In this document: positions 1-7,600 of the stretch, one piece after another
Layout of the letters: each line of letters starts with the position of its first letter
Numbering within the stretch: the stretch's first letter is position 1
Origin: Actinomycetota bacterium
GTDB lineage: Bacteria > Actinomycetota > Actinomycetes > Propionibacteriales > Nocardioidaceae
Assembly (NCBI GenBank): GCA_009702305.1
Contig: WLIH01000037.1
Span: forward strand, 1 to 10,744
Length of the DNA stretch: 10,744 nucleotides
Direction of reading: 5' to 3'
Position numbers and translations under genes: made by a program
The notes under the pieces: model-generated
Databases searched by the model: none
The model's input: the letters and a program-made list of their open reading frames with translations, nothing else
What the model was told of the DNA's origin: nothing

Positions 1-357
1 ATCTCCCGGATCCAGGGTCTGACCGAGAACTGCGTGGCCCACAACGGCTCGCTGATCCCGGTCAAGGGCAAGGACATCATGGTCCAGGCGTGGTACCAGG
101 GTGGCTTCTCGGTCTTCGACTTCACCGACTCGGCCAACCCGACCGAGCTCGCGTTCTGGGACCGCGGGGCGATCTCCCAGACCGAGATGGTGCTCGGTGG
201 TGCGTGGTCGGTGTACTGGTACAACGGCTACATCTACTCCAGCGACATCACGCGGGGCCTTGAGGTGTTCGCCATCGACGACCCGATCGTCAACGGCGCC
301 AAGAAGGTCAAGATGGGCACCTTCAACGCCCAGTCGCAGCCGTCGTACAACGGCTGA
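1..357 (+). CDS. LVIVD-repeat-like surface protein, C-terminal part (5' truncated by window)
   Basis: The reading frame is open from base 1 and stops at TGA 355-357, giving the last 118 residues of a longer protein that starts outside the window. The visible part alternates short beta-type strands with polar turns and many aromatics (QAWYQGGFSVFDFTDS, then AWSVYWYNGYIYSSDITRG, then LEVFAID). The pattern 'V-F-D-F-T-D-S-A-N-P-T-E' is the signature of LVIVD/beta-propeller repeats found in secreted or surface-anchored bacterial proteins. No catalytic residues can be assigned, and no C-terminal anchor or sorting signal is visible; the protein ends in a polar tail. The next gene begins 30 bp downstream in the same orientation, so the two may share a transcript. 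A weak hairpin (357-361 with 369-373) lies in the gap but has no T-tract. The family call is by motif recognition; the function is unknown. Confidence 0.7.
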   Translation: MSRIQGLTENCVAHNGSLIPVKGKDIMVQAWYQGGFSVFDFTDSANPTELAFWDRGAISQTEMVLGGAWSVYWYNGYIYSSDITRGLEVFAIDDPIVNGAKKVKMGTFNAQSQPSYNG

Positions 358-387
358 GGCCTTGCGCGGGCCTGGCACGATGACCCG

Positions 388-1581
388 GTGAACTCGGTCA
401 CCAGGCGTCTGTCGGTCCTGCTCGTCCTCGCCGCAGTGGCGGCGTTGTCGGTGGCGAGCCCTGCCCTCTCGCGGGAGGCGGAGCGGCGCGCCCTGGACAG
501 CATCACGCTCGAGGGGCGCGGCAACGGCCACGGTCACGGCATGTCGCAGTGGGGCGCCGAGGGCGCCGCGCAGCAGGGGCTGACCTACGGCCAGATCCTG
601 TCGTTCTACTACCCCGGCACGCAGCGCGGGACCGCCGGAGGCCCGGTGCGGGTGCTGATCTCGGCCGACACCAGCCCCGACGTCGTGGTGGCCGCGCGCG
701 ACGGCCTGACGGCCCGCAGCCTCGGCTCCCAGCGCACCTGGCGGCTGAGTCGTCTGCAGCCCCGGGCGACGAGCTGGCGCATCGACGCGGCCGGGCCGGG
801 GCGCAGCGAGATCTCCTTCCGCCGTGCGAACGGCGGGTGGAAGCGCCTGGCGGTGGCCCGAGGCGACGCGGAGTTCGCCGCGGGCGGGGCACCGATCCGG
901 TTGCGGCTGCCCGGCGGCTCGGTGGAGTACCGCGGCACCCTGCGCTCGGCGTCGTCCGACGACGGCACCGAGCGCGACACGGTCAACATCGTGTCCCTGG
1001 AGACCTACCTGCAGGGCGTCGTGCCGCGCGAGGTGCCGGCACTGTGGCACGTGCACGCCGTGCGAGCCCAGGCGGTGGCCGCCCGCACCTACGCAGCCTT
1101 CGAGCGCGACCAGCCGCTGGCCGACCACTACGAGATCTGCGACACCGCCCAGTGCCAGGTCTACGGCGGCTACTCCTCCGAGCACCCGGCCTCCAACGCC
1201 GCCGTGCGGGCGACGGCGGGCGAGATCCTGACCGAGGGTGGGGCGCCGGCGTTCGCGCAGTTCTCCGCCAGCAACGGCGGGTGGACGGTCGCCGGCGACT
1301 TCGACTACCTGCCCGCGCAGGAGGACCCCTACGACCGGGTGCCCGATGACAACCCGTACCTCGACTGGAGCCGGACGATCACCGACGACGAGATCGAGCG
1401 GGCCTACCCGGCCATCGGCGACCTCCTCGACGTCGAGGTCGGCTCGCGCGACGGGCGCGGCGCCTGGGGAGGGCGGGTCCTCGAGATCACGCTGACCGGC
1501 ACCAGCACCTCGACCACCCTCACCGGTTCGCGCTTCCGCAGCGTCTTCGGCCTCTACGAGACCTACTTCCAGCTGGTCTGA
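388..1581 (+). CDS. Secreted SpoIID/LytB-domain protein, first of a tandem pair
   Basis: 397 residues. GTG 388 is the first possible start after the upstream stop, which is in the same frame. It gives a complete signal peptide (RR at 6-7, hydrophobic 9-24), so the product is exported. No good Shine-Dalgarno is visible. The SpoIID core is clear: YLQGVVPREVP with Glu215 at the position of the catalytic glutamate of SpoIID lytic transglycosylases, then VRAQAVAARTYAAF (225-238), CDTAQCQVYGG with Cys251 and Cys256, and FSASNGGWT (292-300). A GNGHGHGMSQWGAEGAA block (45-61) followed by FYYPGT (73-78) also belongs to the family, but it sits before the core instead of at the C-terminus as in Bacillus SpoIID. 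The family acts on peptidoglycan glycan strands (SpoIID) or modifies an amidase (LytB); a cell-wall role here is inference. Its paralog follows 69 bp downstream. Confidence 0.9.
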   Translation: MNSVTRRLSVLLVLAAVAALSVASPALSREAERRALDSITLEGRGNGHGHGMSQWGAEGAAQQGLTYGQILSFYYPGTQRGTAGGPVRVLISADTSPDVVVAARDGLTARSLGSQRTWRLSRLQPRATSWRIDAAGPGRSEISFRRANGGWKRLAVARGDAEFAAGGAPIRLRLPGGSVEYRGTLRSASSDDGTERDTVNIVSLETYLQGVVPREVPALWHVHAVRAQAVAARTYAAFERDQPLADHYEICDTAQCQVYGGYSSEHPASNAAVRATAGEILTEGGAPAFAQFSASNGGWTVAGDFDYLPAQEDPYDRVPDDNPYLDWSRTITDDEIERAYPAIGDLLDVEVGSRDGRGAWGGRVLEITLTGTSTSTTLTGSRFRSVFGLYETYFQLV

Positions 1582-1582
1582 G

Positions 1583-1600
1583 AACTACAGATCTGTAGTT
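1583..1600. promoter_or_regulatory. Perfect 18-bp palindrome, candidate operator
   Basis: AACTACAGATCTGTAGTT is an exact palindrome that starts 1 bp after the stop codon of the first SpoIID gene and ends 50 bp before the ATG of the second. Its AT-rich composition stands out from the surrounding high-GC coding DNA. The TACA...TGTA core recalls sites of winged-helix repressors such as BlaI/CopY, but those have a 2-nt spacer and this one has 4 (GATC). As RNA it could form a 7-bp stem with a GATC loop, but that stem is AU-rich and is followed by only a short TTT, so a terminator is less likely than a protein-binding site. No convincing -10 box is seen next to it. The regulator is unknown. Confidence 0.55.
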
Positions 1601-1650
1601 ACTCCAGTTTGATTGCGGGGCTCGTGTGACGCGTGGTGCGATGCAGCACC

Positions 1651-2865
1651 ATGTCCTCCTCGCCCCGTCGGTCCGCCGCTGCGCGCACGCTGCTGGCCGC
1701 TGTCGCAGCGCTCTCGCTGGCGCTCCCGGCCGCCCCCGCGCACGCCGCGGGAGCCGACCGCTGGAAGGTGCCGGCGACGGCCACGCTCACGCTCACCGGT
1801 CACGGCTACGGGCACGGGCACGGCATGTCGCAGTACGGCGCCGAGGGTGCGGCGCGCCAAGGGCTCTCGCACCGGCAGATCCTCGACTTCTACTACCCCG
1901 GCACGACCTGGGGTCGGGCGCGGGGACGGGTCACCGTGCTGATCTCGGGCGACACGAGCGACGACCTGCTGGTGCGGCCGAGGTCGGGTCTGAGCATCCG
2001 GGACACGGCGGGCGGCGACCCGCTCGCGCTGCCGGACAACGGCGCCTCGCTGTGGCGGGTCGCCCAGACGGCCGACGGCGTGACCCGGGTGGCGTTCCTG
2101 ACCGACCATTGGCGTCGCTTCCGCGACCTGGTCGGCGACGGGGAGTTCTACGCCGGCGGGGATCCGATCACCCTGGTCACGCCGTCGGGTGACCAGCGCC
2201 TGCGCGGGCGGCTGCGGGCGGTCGGGCCGAGCGCGACCTCCTCGACCCGCGACACGATCAACGACCTGACCCTGGAGTCCTACCTCAAGGGCGTCGTGCC
2301 CCGCGAGATCCCGGCCTCCTGGAGCCCGGCAGCCGTGCGCGCCCAGGCGGTCGCGGCGCGCACCTACGCGGCCTACGAGCGGGCCCACCCGCGCACGGCG
2401 TACTACCAGCTCTGTGACACCACCTCCTGCCAGGTCTACGGCGGCGTCGATGCGGAGTACGCCGCCTCCAACGCCGCCGTCGACGCCACGGCCGGTCAGG
2501 TCCTGCTCGCCGACGGCGAGCCGGCCTTCACCCAGTTCGCCTCGAGCAGCGGTGGCTGGACCTCGGCCGGCTCGGTGCCCTATCTCGCCGCCATCGAGGA
2601 TCCGTACGACGACTGGGCGGGCAATCCCGTGCACGACTGGACCCTGCAGCTCAGCGACGCGCGGCTGGAGTCGGCATGGCCGGCGGTCGGCGACCTGCGC
2701 ACCGTCGAGGTGGTCGCGCGAGACGGCAACGGCGACTGGGGCGGCCGGGTCTCGTCGCTGCGCCTGAGCGGCACCGGGGGAGCGGTGACGGTCACGGGCG
2801 ACACGTTCCGCTCGGTGCTCGGCCTGCGCTCCACCTGGTTCACCTTCCGGGTGAGCGGGTCCTGA
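1651..2865 (+). CDS. Secreted SpoIID/LytB-domain protein, second of a tandem pair
   Basis: 404 residues from ATG 1651. GTG codons at 1633 and 1636 would add six or five residues ahead of it. ATG is preferred because it gives a typical signal peptide: RR at 6-7, hydrophobic 12-29, and an A-H-A cleavage site after residue 32. No start has a strong ribosome site. The order of motifs matches the upstream paralog: GHGYGHGHGMSQYGAEGAA (50-68), FYYPGT (80-85), YLKGVVPREIP with the presumed catalytic Glu219, VRAQAVAARTYAAY (229-242), CDTTSCQVYGG (Cys255, Cys260), FASSSGGWT (296-304), and a C-terminal TFRSVLGLRSTWF (385-397). By eye about half the residues match the neighbour, so the pair arose by an old duplication. 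The last 26 bp overlap the 3' end of the convergent benE-type gene. A cell-wall glycan role is inferred from the family; the organism type is not known to make endospores. Confidence 0.9.
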   Translation: MSSSPRRSAAARTLLAAVAALSLALPAAPAHAAGADRWKVPATATLTLTGHGYGHGHGMSQYGAEGAARQGLSHRQILDFYYPGTTWGRARGRVTVLISGDTSDDLLVRPRSGLSIRDTAGGDPLALPDNGASLWRVAQTADGVTRVAFLTDHWRRFRDLVGDGEFYAGGDPITLVTPSGDQRLRGRLRAVGPSATSSTRDTINDLTLESYLKGVVPREIPASWSPAAVRAQAVAARTYAAYERAHPRTAYYQLCDTTSCQVYGGVDAEYAASNAAVDATAGQVLLADGEPAFTQFASSSGGWTSAGSVPYLAAIEDPYDDWAGNPVHDWTLQLSDARLESAWPAVGDLRTVEVVARDGNGDWGGRVSSLRLSGTGGAVTVTGDTFRSVLGLRSTWFTFRVSGS

Positions 2866-4018
2866 GCACCACGCGGAGCCCGAGCCCGACGAGCAGTGCC
2901 CAGAAGGCCGCTCCCACGCCCAGCACGACGATGCCCGAGGCTGCCACCAGGAAGGTCGCGGCCGCGGCCTCGCGATCCGCCGGGTCGGCCAGCGCCTCGG
3001 CGAGCGAGGAGCCCAGCACGCCCACCAGGGCCAGACCGGCCGCCGCTTGGATGACCCCTCCCGGAGCGGCGGCGACCACGGCGGTCAGCGCCGAGCAGCC
3101 GACCGCGATGAGGAGGTAGCAGCAGGCTGCCGACACGCTCGCGATCCAGCGACGCCCGCGGTCGGCACCCGCCCCCGGGCCGGCAGCCAGAGCGGCGGAG
3201 ATGGCGGCGAGGTTGATGGCGTGGCCACCGAGCGGAGCGGCGAGCAGCGTGCCGATCCCGGTGACGGCCATCGACTCGCGCCACGGCACGGCGTACCCGA
3301 AGCTGCTCATCACCGCGACCCCCGGGACGTTCTGCGACGCCATCGTCACGACGTAGAGCGGCAGCGCGATGCTCACCACCGCCGGCACCGTCCAGTGCGG
3401 CGTGGTCCACGCCAGCGAGGGCACCAGGTCGGCGGCGGCGACGTCGGATCCGGCCTCGACGAGCACGACGACGAGGGCGACCGCGAGGGCGACCGGCACG
3501 GCCCAGCGTCGCGAGATCCGGTGCATCGCCAGCCAGGCCAGGACCACCGGTGCCACCAGGGCCGGGGAGTCGGCGAGTGCCGTGACCGGCGCCAGGCACA
3601 GCGGCAGCAGCACACCGGCCAGCATCGCGCGTGCGATGGCGGGCGGGATGCGCGTGATCAGCTCGCCCAGCTGCGGCACCAGCGCGGTCAGGAGGATGAG
3701 CACGCCGCACACGAGGAAGGCGCCGACCGCAGCCGGCCAACCGCCGGTGACGGTGCCGGTGGCGACCAGCAGAGCCGCGCCCGGCGTCGACCACGCGAGC
3801 GTCAGCGGGGTGCGGTGCCGCACGGCGAGCCAGATCATGCCGAGCGCCTGGGCGACGCAGATCGCCAGCAATCCGGACGCGGCCTGCTCGGGGCTCGCCC
3901 CGACGGCGCTCAGTCCGGCCAGCACGACGGCGAAGGAGCTGCTGAAGCCGACGACCGCCGTGACGACGCCCGCCACCACCGGTGTGCCGTGGTGGACCTC
4001 GGTCGTCGTACTGGTCAT
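2840..4018 (-). CDS. benE: BenE-family benzoate/H+ symporter-type transporter
   Basis: 392 residues, ATG 4018, with GGAG (4030-4027) eight bases upstream on the minus strand. It is almost entirely hydrophobic, with about 11-12 membrane segments starting at residue 13, as expected for the BenE family (usual length about 390-400). Family blocks visible are LTLAWSTPGAALL (72-84), a proline-interrupted segment around PQLGELITRIPPAIARAMLAG (115-135), LYVVTMASQNVPGVAVM (221-237) and PLGGHAINLAAISAAL (262-277). BenE proteins import benzoate or related aromatic acids with protons across the cytoplasmic membrane, but many members are uncharacterised and the true substrate here is not known. No benzoate catabolic genes are in the window. 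The gene is divergent from an XRE-cupin regulator 48 bp away and shares an operator with it. Its 3' end overlaps the convergent SpoIID gene by 26 bp. Confidence 0.88.
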   Translation of the reverse strand: MTSTTTEVHHGTPVVAGVVTAVVGFSSSFAVVLAGLSAVGASPEQAASGLLAICVAQALGMIWLAVRHRTPLTLAWSTPGAALLVATGTVTGGWPAAVGAFLVCGVLILLTALVPQLGELITRIPPAIARAMLAGVLLPLCLAPVTALADSPALVAPVVLAWLAMHRISRRWAVPVALAVALVVVLVEAGSDVAAADLVPSLAWTTPHWTVPAVVSIALPLYVVTMASQNVPGVAVMSSFGYAVPWRESMAVTGIGTLLAAPLGGHAINLAAISAALAAGPGAGADRGRRWIASVSAACCYLLIAVGCSALTAVVAAAPGGVIQAAAGLALVGVLGSSLAEALADPADREAAAATFLVAASGIVVLGVGAAFWALLVGLGLRVVLRTRSPGR

Positions 4019-4021
4019 GGC

Positions 4022-4055
4022 CTAGACTCCGTTCTGTAAACAGAACGCAGCCTAG
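4022..4055. promoter_or_regulatory. Shared dyad operator and divergent -10 boxes of benE / XRE-cupin
   Basis: The core is CGTTCTGT (4030-4037), AA, ACAGAACG (4040-4047): a perfect 8-bp inverted repeat with a 2-nt spacer. The symmetry continues outward: bases 4022-4029 and 4048-4055 match as an inverted repeat at 6 of 8 positions. These outer arms contain a candidate actinobacterial -10 box for each direction: TAGACT (4023-4028) for the plus-strand regulator and TAGGCT (4054-4049, minus strand) for the symporter. Each box ends one base from the core palindrome, so both transcription starts would fall inside it. A dimeric helix-turn-helix protein bound here would block both promoters. The neighbouring XRE-cupin protein is the obvious candidate, giving autoregulation plus control of uptake. 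The repeat is directly seen; the -10 assignments and the binding protein are inferred. No clear -35 boxes are seen. Confidence 0.75.
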
Positions 4056-4066
4056 CGGGAGGTCAC

Positions 4067-4636
4067 GTGGCGCGACACCAGGGGCAGCGGAGTCCGTCCC
4101 CGGGGGTGGAGGCCGGCGCCCGGGTGCGCGCCCTGCGCCTCGACCGAGGTCTGTCCCTGACCGCCCTCGCGGCGGCCGCCGGCATCGGCAAGGGCTCTCT
4201 GTCCGAGCTGGAGGCCGGCCGGCGCAACCCCACGCTCGACACCTTGTACGCCGTCGCCGGGCCGCTGGGCGTCCCGCTGGCGGCGCTCGTGGACGACCGT
4301 GACGGCACGGTGGTGCCCGGGGAGACCCTCGACGCCGTGCGCCTGCACGTGCTGGTGGAGGCCGACCGGACGACCGAGGTCTACCTGCTGCGGCTCGCGG
4401 CCGGCCGGACCCGTCGTTCGCCCGCCCACGCCGCCGGTGCGATCGAGCAGCTGATCGTGCTCGCCGGGGAGTGCAGGGTCGAGGTGGGCGGAGCCGCACC
4501 CTCCGCGCGCGAGGTGCCGACCGGCGCCCACCTGGCATGGGCAGCCGACGTGCCGCACGCCTACACCGCCGGTCCCGGCCCCGACCTGCGCGCCGTCAAC
4601 GTCATCACGACGCCCACGACGCCCCCGACGACCTGA
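4067..4636 (+). CDS. XRE-family regulator with C-terminal cupin sensor domain
   Basis: 189 residues from GTG 4067, supported by GGGAGG (4057-4062) four bases upstream. Residues 17-73 form a lambda-repressor/XRE-type helix-turn-helix: VRALRLDRGLSLTALAAAAG then IGKGSLSELEAGRRNPTLDTL. Residues about 103-180 form a small beta-barrel cupin, with HAAGAIEQLIVLAGECRVEV (121-140) and GAHLAWAADVPHAY (153-166); His121, Glu127 and His164 could be metal or ligand contacts. This two-domain architecture is typical of one-component regulators that sense a small molecule through the cupin. The divergent placement next to the BenE-type transporter, with a palindrome between them, suggests it controls that transporter and itself. 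An aromatic acid ligand is a guess from the neighbour only. The gene ends 15 bp before the convergent pyc stop. Confidence 0.88.
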   Translation: MARHQGQRSPSPGVEAGARVRALRLDRGLSLTALAAAAGIGKGSLSELEAGRRNPTLDTLYAVAGPLGVPLAALVDDRDGTVVPGETLDAVRLHVLVEADRTTEVYLLRLAAGRTRRSPAHAAGAIEQLIVLAGECRVEVGGAAPSAREVPTGAHLAWAADVPHAYTAGPGPDLRAVNVITTPTTPPTT

Positions 4637-4654
4637 CCCGCGGCGGCCGGGTCA
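4634..4654. terminator. Hairpin formed by the two convergent stop codons (candidate bidirectional terminator)
   Basis: TGACCCG (4634-4640), a 7-nt spacer CGGCGGC, and CGGGTCA (4648-4654) make a perfect 7-bp inverted repeat. The left arm begins with the TGA of the XRE-cupin gene; the right arm ends with the complement of the TGA of pyruvate carboxylase. The same hairpin would therefore form at the end of both mRNAs. There is no T-tract on either side, so intrinsic termination is uncertain; it may be an actinobacterial U-less terminator or a 3'-end stabiliser. Confidence 0.5.
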
Positions 4655-7600
4655 CTCGAGGACGAGCACCAGGTCGCCGCCCTCGACGGCTTGGGTGTGG
4701 GCCAGGGCGAGCCGCGCCACGGTGCCCGCGATCGGGGCGGTGATCGAGGCCTCCATCTTCATGGCCTCGATCGTGGCGACGGTGTCGCCGGCCGCGACCA
4801 CGTCGCCCTCGGCGACGGCGATGGTCACGGCTCCCTGGAACGGCGCGGCCACGTGGCCGGGCTTGGAGGCGTCGGCCTTCTCGGCCGCCGCGACGTCGGA
4901 GGCGATGGACTTGTCACGCACCGGGATGGGCCGCATCTGACCGTTGATCAGCGCCATCACGGTGCGGTAGCCCCGCTCGTCGGGCTCACTGATCGACTGC
5001 AGCCCGAGGATGAGGGTCTTGCCCTCGTCCAGCTGGACCTCGTGCTCGTCGCCGTGGCGCAGCCCGTAGAGGTAGTCGAGGGTCGGCAGCACCGACACGT
5101 CGCCCCAGGTCGCGCGCGCCTCGGTGAAGGCCTGCGTCGGGCCGGGGAACAGCAGCTCGTTGAGCGTGCGACGTCGTGAGGTCTGGCCGGCGTCGAGTGC
5201 GGCGAGCTGCTCCGCGGTCAGGTCGGCGGCGGCGGGCTTGAAGGTGCGGCCCTCGAGCGCCTTGGTCCGGAAGGGCTCGGGCCACCCGCCGGGCGGGTCG
5301 CCCAGCTCGCCGTTCAGGAAGCCGATGACCGAGTCGGGGATGTCGAACTTCGCCGGATCGGCGGCGAACTCGGCGGGGTCGGCGCCGATGCCGACCAGGG
5401 CCAGGGCCAGGTCGCCGACGACCTTCGACGACGGCGTCACCTTCACGACGTTGCCGAGGATGTCGTTGGCCGCGGCGTACATGTCCTCGACCTGCTCGAA
5501 CTTCTCCCCGAGACCGAGTGCGATGGCCTGCTGACGCAGGTTGGAGAGCTGGCCACCGGGGATCTCGTGGCGGTAGACGCGGCCCGTGGGCGCCGGCAGC
5601 CCGGACTCGAAGGGTGCGTAGACCCGCCGCGTGGCCTCCCAGTACGGCTCGAGGGCGTTGATCGCGCCCAGGTCGAGCCCGGTCTCGCGCTCGGAGTGGT
5701 CGGTCGCGGAGACCAGCGCCGAGATCGGGGGCTGGGAGGTCGTGCCCGCCATGGAGGCGGTGGCGGCGTCGACCGCGTCGACGCCCGACTCGATCGCGGC
5801 GAGCAGGGTCGCCAGCTGGCCGCCGGGCGTGTCGTGGGTGTGCAGGTGCACCGGCAGGTCGAAGTTCGAGCGCAGGGCGGTCACCAGGGTGCGCGCGGCC
5901 GGTGCGCGCAGCAGGCCGGCCATGTCCTTGATGCACAGCACGTGGGCGCCGGCCTCGACGATCCGCTCGGCGAGCTTGAGGTAGTAGTCGAGGGTGTAGA
6001 GCTTCTCGCCCGGGCTGGAGAGGTCGCCGGTGTAGCAGAGCGCGACCTCGGCGACGGTGGTGCCCGTCGCCCGCACGGCCTCGATCGCGGGCCGCATCTG
6101 CTCGACGTCGTTGAGGGCGTCGAAGATCCGGAAGACGTCGAGCCCGGTCGCGGCGGCCTCCTCGACGAACGCGACCGTGACGTCGGTCGGGTAGGGCGTG
6201 TAGCCGACGGTGTTGCGACCGCGCAGCAGCATCTGCAGGCAGATGTTCGGCACCGCCTGGCGCAGCGCCGCGAGCCGGTCCCACGGGTCCTCGGTCAGGA
6301 AGCGCAGGGCGACGTCGTACGTCGCTCCTCCCCACGCCTCGAGGGACCACAGCTCCGGTGTCGTGCGCGCGACGTGCGGCGCCACGGCGAGCAGGTCGCG
6401 GGTGCGCACCCGGGTCGCGAGCAGCGACTGGTGCGCGTCGCGGAAGGTCGTGTCCGTGACCGCCACGCGCGTCTGCTCGCGCAGCCGGCGGGCGAACTCC
6501 TCGGGCCCGACCTGCAGCAGCAGCTGCCGCGACCCATCGGGTGCCGGCACCTCGAGGTTGGTCGGAGGCAGCTTGGTGATCGGGTCGACGGTGACCGGCG
6601 CAGGGCCGTGCGGCTGGTTGACGGTGATGTCGGCCAGGTAGGTCAGCAGCTTGGTGCCGCGATCGCCGGGTCCGCGGGCGTTCATCAGGTGCGGGTGGGT
6701 CTCGATGAACGAGGTCGTGATGTGGCCGGAGGCGAAGTCGGGGTCGGCGAGCACCGCCTGCAGGAAGGCGATGTTGGTCGAGACGCCGCGGATGCGGAAC
6801 TCCGCGATCGCGCGCTTGGCCTTCTCGACGGCGAGCTCGAACGTGCGACCGCGACAGGTCAGCTTGGCGAGCATCGAGTCGAAGTGGGCCGAGATCTCGG
6901 CGCCGGTGTACGTCGTGCCACCGTCGAGGCGCACGCCGCCACCGCCCGGCGAGCGGTAGGTCGTGATGATGCCGGTGTCGGGACGGAAGTTGTTGGCCGG
7001 ATCCTCGGTGGTGATCCGGCACTGGAGCGCGGCGCCGCGCAGCCGGATGGTGTCCTGCGAGAGGCCGAGGTCGGCCAGGCTCTCGCCCGAGGCGATCCGC
7101 AGCTGCGACTGGACGAGGTCGACGTCGGTGACCTCCTCGGTCACCGTGTGCTCGACCTGGATGCGGGGGTTCATCTCGATGAAGACGTAGTTGCCGTGCG
7201 GGTCGAGGAGGAACTCCACGGTGCCGGCGTTGCGGTAGCCGATCTCCTGGGCGAAGCGCACCGCGTCGGCGCACATCCGCTCCCGGATCTCGGGGTCCAG
7301 GTTGGGGGCCGGTGCGATCTCGACGACCTTCTGGTGGCGGCGCTGCACCGAGCAGTCGCGCTCGAAGAGGTGGATCACGTTGCCGTAGCCGTCGGCCAGG
7401 ATCTGAACCTCGATATGGCGCGGGTCCACGACCGCCTGCTCGATGAAGACGGTCGGGTCGCCGAAGGCACCCTCGCCCTCGCGCATGCAGATCTCGACCG
7501 CCTCGCGCAGGTCCTTGGGGTCGTCGACGCGCCGCATGCCGCGCCCGCCGCCACCGGCCACCGCCTTCACAAACAGGGGGTACGGCATCCCGCCGTCGGC

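Noticed and set aside
357..373. Hairpin AGGCC / GGCCT after the LVIVD gene as a terminator
   Set aside because: Only a 5-bp stem without a T-tract, lying in a 30-bp gap before a co-oriented gene; too weak to call.
1585..2634. Minus-strand open frame of 349 codons antisense to the second SpoIID gene
   Set aside because: Shadow frame; no domain, and the plus-strand gene has a signal peptide and all family motifs.
2580..4538. Minus-strand open frame of 652 codons crossing benE, the operator and the XRE gene
   Set aside because: It is mostly Arg/Gly/Pro/Ala low-complexity translation, overlaps three well-supported genes in other frames and crosses the divergent promoter region.
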